64,000 nt of DNA from an uncultured Lachnospiraceae bacterium (GTDB taxonomy: Bacteria > Bacillota > Clostridia > Lachnospirales > Lachnospiraceae), in NCBI GenBank assembly GCA_910587895.1, contig CAJUOE010000157.1:7585-71584 (forward strand), in the 5' to 3' direction. Below the pieces are notes generated by a model. The model was not told the origin of the DNA and did not search any database. It saw only the letters and a program-made list of their open reading frames with translations. Shown piece by piece: positions 1 through 9,090 of the stretch. Both the position numbers and the translations under genes were made by a program. The first letter of the stretch is position 1; the number at the start of each line of letters is the position of its first letter.

Positions 1-3000
1 GATTCTCTATATTTCCCTCTCCCTCCAAAAGCTCTTCCAGGCAGAGAACTTTTGCTGCAATCCTGTGCAGAAATTGACTGCGCTGGCGAATCAGTTCCTT
101 CGGCATGATCACAAATTCTGCGCCGGAATCTTCCAAAATATATATAATCCGCTCATCCGGATATTCCGGATCAATCGGCACAAAAGCCCCTCCTGCCTTC
201 ATGATTCCCTGTCTTACGGCATACACATCCACCGTCCGTGGCATCATAACGCCCACCATCCGTTCCGTGTGCAGTCCCATATCCAGCAGGCGGTTGGCAA
301 TCCTGTTGGCATTCTCGTTCAGTTCCCGGAAGGTCCGCGTTTCTCCACCTGCGATCACGGCTGTCTTATCCGGATGCAGCGCTGCCTGACGTTCCAGAAG
401 AACATTGGCCGTTACCTGTTCCACCGGACAATCCGTTTCATTGTACCCTTCCAGCTCCTTGCGGGCTTCGCCGCTTAACATGGAGACTTCCTTTAAGAAT
501 TTCTTCTTACAGAATTCCTCCACCACAACGGCAAAACTATCCACCAGCCCGGCTATGGTGCTTTCCTCATACATATCGCTGCGGTACTCGACCTGATAAC
601 AGATTTCATTTTCATTTACTGCCACATCCACAGACAGGGGCGCCTTCGCTGTGTCCAGATGCAGTTCTTCCAACACGGCCTTTTGCCCGGCGATCTCCTC
701 AAACCGGAAATCATCTCCCTGAAATGCAAAGAGAATGTCCGCCTTAATTCCATATGCCCTGCTTATCTCAGCAAACGAATAAATATCCGCATTCATGCTG
801 TTCAGAAGCTGCTCCCCGGTCTCTTTCATATAACAGTCGATTTCCTGTTCTCCGTCAATATTACAGTATACCGGAAGGGTTTTTACCAGCATACTGATAA
901 CAGACGCCAGACGTGAATCATTCCTTCCATTGTAAATCGTGGTAAATACAGCCTCATCTTTATATACATACCGTCCCGCCACGAAACCAAAAGCAGCGGT
1001 AAACAGCGTATTCATGGTAATCTTCTTTTCCTCACAGAATGCCAAAAGCTCACCCATATCCACTCTGACATCCCTTTTGTACATTCCCACCGAGGCAGTT
1101 CCACTCTTATCCTGCGCCGGAAGAAACTCTGTATCGCAGCCGGAAAAAATCGAATCATAGTATTCCCTGGCACGTTTGTATTCTTCTCCCTGCAGGGCTT
1201 TCTGCTCCACCAAAGCCGCCTCGAAACCGGAAAAGCTTTCCGCCTCCGGTTTCCTGCCATCGTAAGCTGCGTTCATATCCCGGATGAAAATACCACAGGA
1301 CGTTCCGTCGCTGATGATATGATGAAATTCCAGGAACAGATACTTCCCTTCCTCCGTCTCATACAGCTCTATGCAAAACAGTCTTTCCTCCAGAAGCTGA
1401 TACGGACGCACCAGTTCTTCCCGGCACAACTGATCTTTTATTTCCACTTCAAAAGGCGCATTGTCGTTTCGTTTCTGCAAGATATCGCCCTTTTCATCCA
1501 TAAATAACGTTGTTTTGATGTAGGGATGGGCCTCAACCGTTTCCTCTGCCGCTTTTTTCAGTCTGGCCAGATCTACCTTTTCATCCAGGCGAAACAGAAA
1601 TGGAATATTGTAGATCGTGCTTCCCGGATTGGCGGTACACTCCACAAAAATACCATTCTGGGTCTGGGTCAGTGGGTAAACGTCCTGTATTTCAAACGTT
1701 TCCTTTTCTTTCCTTTTCAGCAAAAGCTCCTCTAACTTTTCTACCGTATTATATTCCTTTAAATCCTTATTGCGCACCACCGCGCCTTCAAAAGCCGTGG
1801 AAAGCAGCGCGTTCAGCCGCACTGCGCCGATGGAGGTAAGGCCGGCCTGGTAAATATCTGTGGACGCGCCAAATTCCCTGTGTCCGATGATTTTTGCCAC
1901 ACAGTCAAAAATCTTTTGCTGCACAGCCCCTGTTGGCTCCTTCCATTCTTCTTTCTTTCGCTGTGGTTTTGGAAGGGCTTTTTTATCTACCTTCTGATTC
2001 TGATTCAGGGGAATTCTGTCAATTTGCATGGTAACGGCAGGAACCATATAGGGCGGCTTGCTCTCCCTGATAAATGCATTCATCGCCTCCACATCCACCT
2101 GCATTGCGGCTACCACATAGGCAGCGATATACTTTCCACCACCAGGCTCGTCAAAAGCAACCACAGTCGCATCTGAAATCCCCGGAAACTTCCGTATGAT
2201 TTCCTCCACCTCAGTAAGTTCAATGCGGAACCCGCGGATCTTCACCTGCCCGTCCCGGCGTCCGATAAACTGAATATTTCCATTCGGCAGGAAACGCACA
2301 ATATCACCTGTGTGATATGCCCTGCGGTATCCTTCCGCATCCGAGAAAGGATTTTCAGAATATGATTCCGCCGTCTTTTCCGGACGGTTCAGATATCCTC
2401 TGGACACCTGGTATCCCGTAATCCACAATTCTCCCGGAACTCCTGTTGGAACCCTTCTGCCACAACTGTCCACCACATAAACTTTCATATTGGAGAGCGG
2501 TTTCCCGATCGGAAATTCTTCCTCATAGCGCTCCAGAGGATAGGCAGTGGTAAAAATCGTACATTCCGTAGGTCCATATACATTATAGTATTTCGTGTCT
2601 CCAACAGGCTCAAATGGGGTCAGTGCCTCCCCGCCCATGGACAGATGCTTTAAATTCCTGCACTGCACGCCTGTGGCAAACGCACGACCAATCTGCGTGG
2701 TCATAAATGCATGGGTCACGCCCTGTTTCTGGAAATACCTGTTTAACTCATTTAAATCCAGACGAATGGACTCGTCGATAATGCATACCGACGCTCCTGC
2801 GGTCAGAGCCGGATAAATATCCATCATATGGGCGTCAAAGCCATAGCTGGCATAAGCCGCCACCCGGCTATCTGGCTGCAGATCATAATATTCCCTGTAC
2901 CACTGGCTAAATGCCGTCAGATTCCGGTGCTCCAGCATACATCCTTTGGGTACGCCGGTGGATCCTGAGGTATACAAAAGGATAAACAGATCCTCCGGTT

Positions 3001-6000
3001 CTGGCGGACAGGGAACTTCATTTTTCTTCACTTCCGGCAGCCCCGGAATATCTTTTGTCAGCAGGATCCTGCCCTGATATCCTTCCACCAGATGTAAAAG
3101 CTTTTCTTCGGCGATAAGCAGCTTCGCGTCTGCATCCTGAATCATAAATGACAGCCGGTCTTTGGGGTATGTAGGATCCAGGGGCTGGTATGCGGCCCTG
3201 GCCTTTAAGATTCCCAGAGAGGCAAGAACCATATACTCACACCGCGGAATCAGCACCGACACTGTCTGTTCCCTGCCAATGCCCATCCCCGCAATATAAG
3301 CGGCCAGACGATCCGTAATCTCATCCGTCTGCGCATAAGTATACGTTTGATCCAGACAAACAAACGCTATATCTCCTGGCCTGTTTTTGACCTGCTCCCG
3401 GAAGAGATCCACAACTGTCTTCGTCCTGTCAAAAGGAACTTCCGCTCCATGAAATCTTTCCAGCCGTTGGACGTCTGACTCCGAAACCAGGGATATCTGA
3501 TCCAAACACCGACAGGAAATCATTCCCCACAACACCTGCACCAGCATTCTCGACAATCCTTTTGCGGTCTCTTCCCTGTATAAGTCTCTGCGGTAGTCCA
3601 GAGAAATTTCATAACCGCCCTGTCCTTTCATCACCATCACGGAAATATCCGCCTGCACCTGGCCAGTTGAAAGGGGCTGTGCCGGACGCCTTGTTCCATC
3701 CAGCGACAGTCCTTTGAGCATTTCTCCCTGATATACGAACAGAATATCCGAAGCAATTCCGTAATCCCTTGCCAGCTCTTCAAAAGAAATCACATCATGT
3801 TCCATAGTTTCATAAAAATTCTTCTGGAATTCCTGTAAATACTCCTCTACCGACAGGCTTTCTTCCCAGGACTGGCATATGGGAAGCGTCCGCACAAACA
3901 TGCCCACCGATTCCGCCAGCTCTGTACAATGCCTGCCATTGTTGACCGTACAAAACAGGCTCCGGTTCCCCCCTGTATACTTTCCAAGGGCATAAGCAAA
4001 AGCTCCCAAAAACAATGTATTTTCTGAAATTCCCTTCTGCCTCGCAAACTGCTCCACCTCCATCACGGAAAGCTCTTCCCTTAAGGACATTTGTACGTTT
4101 CCGCTGCTGGCGCCGGGTGACTTCATTCTGTAATCTTTCAACAGGGCCTCTCCCATCTCCCCGCCATCCAGTTTAGACTTAAAGTATTCCCTCGCCGCCT
4201 GATACTCGGACGTCTGTTTCACCGTTTCCTCATACGCAGACACATCCATCAGGGATATTTCCTCCACCTTTGGCTCCTCACCTTTGTAAAAGAGGGATAT
4301 TTCTTCCAGAAATACGCTTACCGAGGTGCCGTCAAAAATCAGATGGTGTACGTCAAAGAAGAAATACCTGTGGGTCTTGCCGCTGCCATCCGCCATGCGG
4401 TATAAGACCATGCGGTATAAAGGCTCCTGTCCTATAACAAAGGGGCGGACAAAGCCTTTCTCTGCTGCTTTCATGTCCCTGGCTGTACAATCCTGCACGT
4501 TTGCATCCAAATATTCCGGACAAAGCTCCATGAGAGGCGTTCCCTCTTTCTGCACAATCTTCACGCCGAACGCAGGGTGCATGGCAACCGCCTTTTTTAC
4601 CGCCTCCCGAAACCGCATTAAGTCAATATGCTCCGGCAGCTCGCAGCACATGGGAATATTATACATCGTACACTCCGGTTCATTGACGCATTCCAGATAA
4701 ACGCCCATCTGGGAATCCGTAAGAAACCATTCCTTCCGCTCTTTTGTACGCTCCCGTATTCTATCCCATGCCACGGCACATTCCCCGGCATCTTCCATCT
4801 CCTGCAACAGCAACGCAATCTTCTCCGGCGTCCTGCCTTTTAATACCATTCCCGGCGTCAGGGAAAAATCCGCAAGACATTCTATCAATTTCAGGACATT
4901 GATGGAATCCCCGCCCAACTGGAAAAAGTCGTCCCCGATCCCGATTCTTCCACAGTGCAGAATTTCTTCAAAGGCCAGGCATATCCGTTTCTGCATCTCA
5001 TCCTCCGGCTCCCTGTACGTATCTTTGTACTCTGAAAGTCCCGGCGGCAAGAGCGCCGTCCTGTCCAGCTTTCCATTTGCATTCTTCGGAAGCTCTTCCA
5101 TTCTTTTCAAAAAACGGGGAATCATGTAATCCGGCAGTCCCTCCTTCAGGCAGGCCTTTATATCCTCAGGCGCAATTTCCTCACCAGCCACATAATATCC
5201 GCACAGGTAATTCTGCCCGTTTTCATCTTCAAAGGCTTTCACCACGGCATTTCTCACTCCCGGAACTGCCGACATACGGATCTCAATTTCTCCCGTCTCC
5301 ACACGCTGTCCATTGATTTTTACCATCCAGTCCCTGCGATTTACATAAATAAAATTCCCATCCGGCAGTTTCTTTCCAATATCCCCCGTATGCAGCAGAA
5401 CCTTTCCGTCCTCCTTAAGCTCAAATGTCCGGGCGCTTTGTTCTTCCATATTCAGATAACATTCGCCAAGAACGCCAAGAATGCAAATTTCTCCCTCTTC
5501 GCCATCAGGAACTTCCCTGCCCTGCTCATCCAGCAAAAACATCTCCACATCCTGCGCAGGTTTTCCGATCGGGGTATTCTCCATTGGCTCCTCTACTTTA
5601 AAAGCTGATACCATGCTCGTTGTCTCACTGCAGCCATATAGATTGTACAGCACATAACCGTCACCGCTTAACATGGATACCCGCTCACTTCCGGTCATTA
5701 CCTTTTTCAGCGCTTTCCCACGATTCTTAAAATAACGCAGCATCTGCGGGCTGATGAAACCGCAGGTAATTTCCTTTTTTGCATAATAAGACTCCAGCAG
5801 GCGCACATCCCTGCGAACCTCCTCGGAAAGCATATGGACACAGCCGCCGCTGCTTAAAATGGCATAATACTCCAGCACCAACACTACAAAAGATAACGGC
5901 GCAGCGGCCGCCAGCCGTTCCTCTTTCCCTAAACCAAGGGTTTCGACATTCCTCATCGCTCCCATATAGAGGCTTCCATGGCTGTGAACAATTCCCTTGG

Positions 6001-6424
6001 GACGTCCGGTAGAACCCGACGTATAAATAATCATGGCTCTGTCCCTGTCTGCCGCTGTATATTCCCCAGCCGGCTCATACTGCCCGATATCCTCCATCCA
6101 GGCGCCATCAATCATGCACGCCGCCCCGCAGTCTTTTCGGATATAGTCAATTCTCTCCGGCGGATATTCCGGAAGCAGCGGTACAAAAGCTGCCCCCGCC
6201 ATCAGGATTCCGATTTCCGCCGCCACATATTCCATCCGCCTGTCCATACATACCAATACTGCCCGGCCGGCTATATTTCCCATCTCCAAAAGCCTTGCCG
6301 CAACCCGGCCGCTCTGATCGGCAAGTTCCTGATACGTCGTACTCCTCGCACCGCCCAGGTCAACAATTGCCACCTGGTCCGGCTGTTCGTCCACTGTCTT
6401 TTTAAATCTGTCCAGAAAGTTCAT
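1..6424 (-). CDS. Non-ribosomal peptide synthetase, 5' part (A-T-C-A-T-C-A..., truncated by window edge)
   Basis: Open reading frame of 2,141 codons running off the left edge. The start is ATG at 6424, with GGAGG 9 bases upstream. Readable domains are: adenylation A1 (about residues 1-480, YTSGSTGRPKG core, NGKLDR at its end), carrier protein T1 (GGDSINV near residue 505), condensation C1 (HHLIFDG near 696), A2 (about 1010-1490, LLYTSGSTGVPKG near 1150, YGPTEC), T2 (near 1533, with LTSIGA instead of GG-H/D-S), C2 (HHIISDG near 1705) and the beginning of A3. It should assemble a peptide of at least three units in the cytoplasm. A1 opens the line without a condensation domain, so it is a loading module. 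By hand alignment to GrsA, A1 has Val where amino-acid-activating domains have the A4 Asp (SFVVLVLEY instead of FDxS), whereas A2 keeps it (FDAHMMD). Product and release domain lie outside the window. Confidence 0.93.
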   Translation of the reverse strand, partial: MNFLDRFKKTVDEQPDQVAIVDLGGARSTTYQELADQSGRVAARLLEMGNIAGRAVLVCMDRRMEYVAAEIGILMAGAAFVPLLPEYPPERIDYIRKDCGAACMIDGAWMEDIGQYEPAGEYTAADRDRAMIIYTSGSTGRPKGIVHSHGSLYMGAMRNVETLGLGKEERLAAAAPLSFVVLVLEYYAILSSGGCVHMLSEEVRRDVRLLESYYAKKEITCGFISPQMLRYFKNRGKALKKVMTGSERVSMLSGDGYVLYNLYGCSETTSMVSAFKVEEPMENTPIGKPAQDVEMFLLDEQGREVPDGEEGEICILGVLGECYLNMEEQSARTFELKEDGKVLLHTGDIGKKLPDGNFIYVNRRDWMVKINGQRVETGEIEIRMSAVPGVRNAVVKAFEDENGQNYLCGYYVAGEEIAPEDIKACLKEGLPDYMIPRFLKRMEELPKNANGKLDRTALLPPGLSEYKDTYREPEDEMQKRICLAFEEILHCGRIGIGDDFFQLGGDSINVLKLIECLADFSLTPGMVLKGRTPEKIALLLQEMEDAGECAVAWDRIRERTKERKEWFLTDSQMGVYLECVNEPECTMYNIPMCCELPEHIDLMRFREAVKKAVAMHPAFGVKIVQKEGTPLMELCPEYLDANVQDCTARDMKAAEKGFVRPFVIGQEPLYRMVLYRMADGSGKTHRYFFFDVHHLIFDGTSVSVFLEEISLFYKGEEPKVEEISLMDVSAYEETVKQTSEYQAAREYFKSKLDGGEMGEALLKDYRMKSPGASSGNVQMSLREELSVMEVEQFARQKGISENTLFLGAFAYALGKYTGGNRSLFCTVNNGRHCTELAESVGMFVRTLPICQSWEESLSVEEYLQEFQKNFYETMEHDVISFEELARDYGIASDILFVYQGEMLKGLSLDGTRRPAQPLSTGQVQADISVMVMKGQGGYEISLDYRRDLYREETAKGLSRMLVQVLWGMISCRCLDQISLVSESDVQRLERFHGAEVPFDRTKTVVDLFREQVKNRPGDIAFVCLDQTYTYAQTDEITDRLAAYIAGMGIGREQTVSVLIPRCEYMVLASLGILKARAAYQPLDPTYPKDRLSFMIQDADAKLLIAEEKLLHLVEGYQGRILLTKDIPGLPEVKKNEVPCPPEPEDLFILLYTSGSTGVPKGCMLEHRNLTAFSQWYREYYDLQPDSRVAAYASYGFDAHMMDIYPALTAGASVCIIDESIRLDLNELNRYFQKQGVTHAFMTTQIGRAFATGVQCRNLKHLSMGGEALTPFEPVGDTKYYNVYGPTECTIFTTAYPLERYEEEFPIGKPLSNMKVYVVDSCGRRVPTGVPGELWITGYQVSRGYLNRPEKTAESYSENPFSDAEGYRRAYHTGDIVRFLPNGNIQFIGRRDGQVKIRGFRIELTEVEEIIRKFPGISDATVVAFDEPGGGKYIAAYVVAAMQVDVEAMNAFIRESKPPYMVPAVTMQIDRIPLNQNQKVDKKALPKPQRKKEEWKEPTGAVQQKIFDCVAKIIGHREFGASTDIYQAGLTSIGAVRLNALLSTAFEGAVVRNKDLKEYNTVEKLEELLLKRKEKETFEIQDVYPLTQTQNGIFVECTANPGSTIYNIPFLFRLDEKVDLARLKKAAEETVEAHPYIKTTLFMDEKGDILQKRNDNAPFEVEIKDQLCREELVRPYQLLEERLFCIELYETEEGKYLFLEFHHIISDGTSCGIFIRDMNAAYDGRKPEAESFSGFEAALVEQKALQGEEYKRAREYYDSIFSGCDTEFLPAQDKSGTASVGMYKRDVRVDMGELLAFCEEKKITMNTLFTAAFGFVAGRYVYKDEAVFTTIYNGRNDSRLASVISMLVKTLPVYCNIDGEQEIDCYMKETGEQLLNSMNADIYSFAEISRAYGIKADILFAFQGDDFRFEEIAGQKAVLEELHLDTAKAPLSVDVAVNENEICYQVEYRSDMYEESTIAGLVDSFAVVVEEFCKKKFLKEVSMLSGEARKELEGYNETDCPVEQVTANVLLERQAALHPDKTAVIAGGETRTFRELNENANRIANRLLDMGLHTERMVGVMMPRTVDVYAVRQGIMKAGGAFVPIDPEYPDERIIYILEDSGAEFVIMPKELIRQRSQFLHRIAAKVLCLEELLEGEGNIEN

Positions 6425-6526
6425 CCCTGTTTCCTCCATAATAAAATTTCACACTAAAATAATTTACAGATAAAAACAGTTTATCAGAAAACTTCCTCAT
6501 TTTTTGCATTTGAGAATACATTGCAC

Positions 6527-6554
6527 TTTTTTGAGCATAATTTGTCTCAAAAAA
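6527..6554. repeat. Inverted repeat between NRPS and CAP gene
   Basis: Perfect 9-base arms (TTTTTTGAG at 6527-6535 and CTCAAAAAA at 6546-6554) separated by 10 bases. The stem is A/T-rich, so it could be a weak terminator for the CAP gene, which ends at 6584 on the minus strand. It could also be an operator for the NRPS, whose start is about 100 bases further on. TTTGAG/CTCA half-sites recur nearby at about 6510 and 6570. I cannot decide between the two roles from sequence. Confidence 0.45.
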
Positions 6555-6583
6555 TATAGTTCCCAGTTATCTCTCAATAACAG

Positions 6584-7570
6584 CTATAACCTGAAAAATT
6601 TCACCTGATAGGAAACCGTCTCGTCCAATCCGGTTATCTTCACGTTAAAGGTATCCCCCGCGCGATAGCTTATATTCTTCGGCCGGAAAATAATACATCC
6701 CTGTTGTCCGTAATAGCTGTTTTCCACATTAAAATATCCGTTTGATTTCTTAGCTCCAAACGTCCACTTTTTTGTCTTTTTTCCTCTTTTACGCGTAAGC
6801 GTGACCTTAATTTTAGACTTTTCGACCGGTTTTCCCATGCTGATGCTCCACGGCATACTGTCAGAAAAATATTCGATCGGCATATTCTGCGCCGGCCATG
6901 CCACGCCGTAATATTGCGTATCCGTAAAATTCCCGTCGAATGCATACATCGCGGCGTAATTATTCACATAACCAAAACCTGTTTTCTTCATGGATGGATT
7001 TAAAACCCAGCGCCTGTGGCCGACACGGTCAATATTGCCGGCATCGTCGTCTGCCATCCACTGCCAGACCACATTATAGGCGAGGTTGCAAGGCCATGAA
7101 GTCATTGCAAGATTGCTGGATCCTGCTCCTTCATGCCCCAGCTTATACAGATCATCCGGCATTTTATTCGGCCGCTGTGGGAAATGGGATAATTCATGGT
7201 TCGCGGCGTTGGTTAATGCCGCAGCCTGGCACGCCTTATTGTAGGATTTGTCCAGCTTGACATTCGCAGGCACCCCGGCTATGTAACGCATCGTATTTAA
7301 GGCCTTTAATCCCTGATTCAGAGAAGACTTTTTTAATTCTCCCGCCCGATACGAAGATGGCTTCACCGAAGGCTTTTTGGCATAGCTTACCTGACTGTTG
7401 GTATCAAACTTATGATTTTTCACAAATTTGCGGATGTCCTTCTGAGAATGATACTGCACGTTCATCCCGCTGGTCTTCGGTTTTGCCTGGCTGGGAAATG
7501 ATACCGAGGTTATTCCCAGCAACAGGACCAGCAAAAAAGCCGACAGCCGCGTTATGTACTTTTTCTTCAT
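6584..7570 (-). CDS. Secreted CAP (SCP-like/CRISP) domain protein
   Basis: 328-residue exported protein. A short Lys-rich N-terminus is followed by a hydrophobic stretch (LSAFLLVLLLGITSVSF) and a probable cleavage after SQA. The central part carries CAP-family features: a LNTMRYIAG helix, AALTNAANHELSHFP, and RVGHRRWVLNP followed by GFGYV, matching the CAP signature region. A basic beta-rich C-terminal domain (about 225-328) follows. CAP proteins of Firmicutes are extracellular and mostly of unknown biochemical role, some linked to spores or cell wall. I chose ATG at 7570, 9 bases after GGAGG; an in-frame GTG at 7579 abuts the Shine-Dalgarno and is unlikely. It has its own promoter. Confidence 0.85.
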   Translation of the reverse strand: MKKKYITRLSAFLLVLLLGITSVSFPSQAKPKTSGMNVQYHSQKDIRKFVKNHKFDTNSQVSYAKKPSVKPSSYRAGELKKSSLNQGLKALNTMRYIAGVPANVKLDKSYNKACQAAALTNAANHELSHFPQRPNKMPDDLYKLGHEGAGSSNLAMTSWPCNLAYNVVWQWMADDDAGNIDRVGHRRWVLNPSMKKTGFGYVNNYAAMYAFDGNFTDTQYYGVAWPAQNMPIEYFSDSMPWSISMGKPVEKSKIKVTLTRKRGKKTKKWTFGAKKSNGYFNVENSYYGQQGCIIFRPKNISYRAGDTFNVKITGLDETVSYQVKFFRL

Positions 7571-7605
7571 ATATTTCACCCTCCTTCATACAAATATCTG
7601 AAAAT

Positions 7606-7634
7606 ATTATACTATAGCTCTTACATATTTACAA
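7606..7634 (-). promoter_or_regulatory. Sigma-A promoter of CAP gene
   Basis: On the minus strand, TTGTAA (7634-7629), 17-base spacer, TATAAT (7611-7606), about 35 bases upstream of the CAP start codon. It lies in the short gap after the MATE gene stop, so the CAP gene can be transcribed independently. Confidence 0.7.
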
Positions 7635-7646
7635 TCAGGAAAAGAT

Positions 7647-8984
7647 TTACATATTGGCTGACAATCTCCTGTACTCCCTGCGGTAAAAGACAACGGAACA
7701 GCCCATGGCGATGGTCCATCCAACCGGCCATGCGCACCAGATACCAGTTGCCAAACCCGTCACATTGGAAAATACAAATGCCAGGACGACACGCAGAATC
7801 AAATCGGTAAACGTTGCCGTCATGAATTTTTGCATCGCGCTTACGCCGCGCAAAATCCCGTCTGCCACCAGTTTTGCAGATACCACAAAATAAAATGGAG
7901 ACAGTATCCACAAAAACTGCCTGCCCGTCATCAGCGCTGCCGCAGAGTCCTGTTCCATAAACAGGAGCAGCAGATATTTTCCGAAGAAAATATACAGTAT
8001 ACAAAACGGAATACACAGGCACCATACCATTTTAAGCCCCGCATAAAAAGCCTCCCGGATACGTTCATATTTACGCGCGCCAAGATTCTGCGCCGAAAAA
8101 TTGGAAATCCCGTTTCCGATCGTGGTGAAAGAGGTAATCACCAGGTTATTTAACTTTACAGCAGCAGAATACCCAGCCATGACGGAGGCGCCGAATCCAT
8201 TGATGACGCTTTGAATCATGATGTTTCCCACCGAGATAAAGCTCTGCTGCAAAATACTTGGAATGGCGACCACAAGGATTTTCTTCAGTATTGCCCAGTC
8301 AAATAACGGCGGTTTTTCCGGAACCGGAATCTGCCTGAGCCTCCTCCACACCGTGAAGACGGCAAGCAGGCAGCTTACGCCCTGACAGAGGAAAGTTGCC
8401 CAGGCAACGCCCGATACGCCCATGCCAAAGGCCTTTACAAACAGGATGTCCACCGCGACATTTGCACTGGAAGATGCGGCAAGAAAATAAAACGGCGTCC
8501 TGGAATCGCCCAGCGCAGAAAATATCCCGGTTGCAATATTATAGAAAAATACGAATGGCAGCCCCCACACATAGATATCCAGATACAGGCTCGAATCTGC
8601 AAACAGCTCCTTTGGCGTGCGGATGGACTGCAATAAGGGCCCGCACCCCAAAATGCCTGTCAACATCAGTATTCCACAGAGCACGGCGCTGAACATGCAG
8701 GCCGTCGTGACCGTAGTCTTTACCCCTTTGTAATCCTTCGCGCCAAACATCTGCGAGACAATCACCGAACATCCCATATTGCAGCCAAATGCGAAGGCGA
8801 TAAATATCAGGGTAATCTCATAGCTGTTCCCCACGGCCGCCAGCGCATGTTCCCCGATGAATTTACCTGCCACCAGGCTGTCTGCAATATTATAAAGCTG
8901 CTGAAAAATAATGCTCCCAAACAACGGCAGACAGAATTTCCACAACACTGTCTGCGGTTTTCCCACTGTCAAATCTTTATTCAT
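7647..8984 (-). CDS. MATE family multidrug efflux transporter
   Basis: 445-residue polytopic membrane protein with about 12 hydrophobic segments. The N-terminal motif PLFGSIIFQQLYNIADSLVAG is typical of MATE proteins of the NorM/DinF type (Na+- or H+-driven drug/toxin antiporters in the cytoplasmic membrane). ATG at 8984 is preceded by AAAGGA about 10 bases upstream; an in-frame GTG at 8990 is an alternative. It is divergent from the LysR regulator gene, with about 106 bases between, which suggests that regulator controls it. The substrate cannot be inferred. Confidence 0.92.
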   Translation of the reverse strand: MNKDLTVGKPQTVLWKFCLPLFGSIIFQQLYNIADSLVAGKFIGEHALAAVGNSYEITLIFIAFAFGCNMGCSVIVSQMFGAKDYKGVKTTVTTACMFSAVLCGILMLTGILGCGPLLQSIRTPKELFADSSLYLDIYVWGLPFVFFYNIATGIFSALGDSRTPFYFLAASSSANVAVDILFVKAFGMGVSGVAWATFLCQGVSCLLAVFTVWRRLRQIPVPEKPPLFDWAILKKILVVAIPSILQQSFISVGNIMIQSVINGFGASVMAGYSAAVKLNNLVITSFTTIGNGISNFSAQNLGARKYERIREAFYAGLKMVWCLCIPFCILYIFFGKYLLLLFMEQDSAAALMTGRQFLWILSPFYFVVSAKLVADGILRGVSAMQKFMTATFTDLILRVVLAFVFSNVTGLATGIWCAWPVGWTIAMGCSVVFYRREYRRLSANM

Positions 8985-9005
8985 AACCACAACGTCCTTT
9001 CCTGA

Positions 9006-9055
9006 TTTACATATTTCCAGTTGTGTATTATAATACTTATTTAGAAATATGAAAA
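9006..9055. promoter_or_regulatory. Overlapping divergent promoters of MATE and LysR genes sharing a palindrome
   Basis: The 12-base perfect palindrome GTATTATAATAC (9025-9036) contains a -10 box for each direction. Plus strand (LysR): TTTACA 9006-9011, 17-base spacer, TATAAT 9029-9034. Minus strand (MATE): TTTTCA 9055-9050, 17-base spacer, TATAAT 9032-9027. The promoters therefore face each other and overlap almost completely. The palindrome is also a plausible LysR operator. Confidence 0.65.
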
Positions 9056-9090
9056 ATATATATAATACATAGGAGAACTATAGAAATTAT

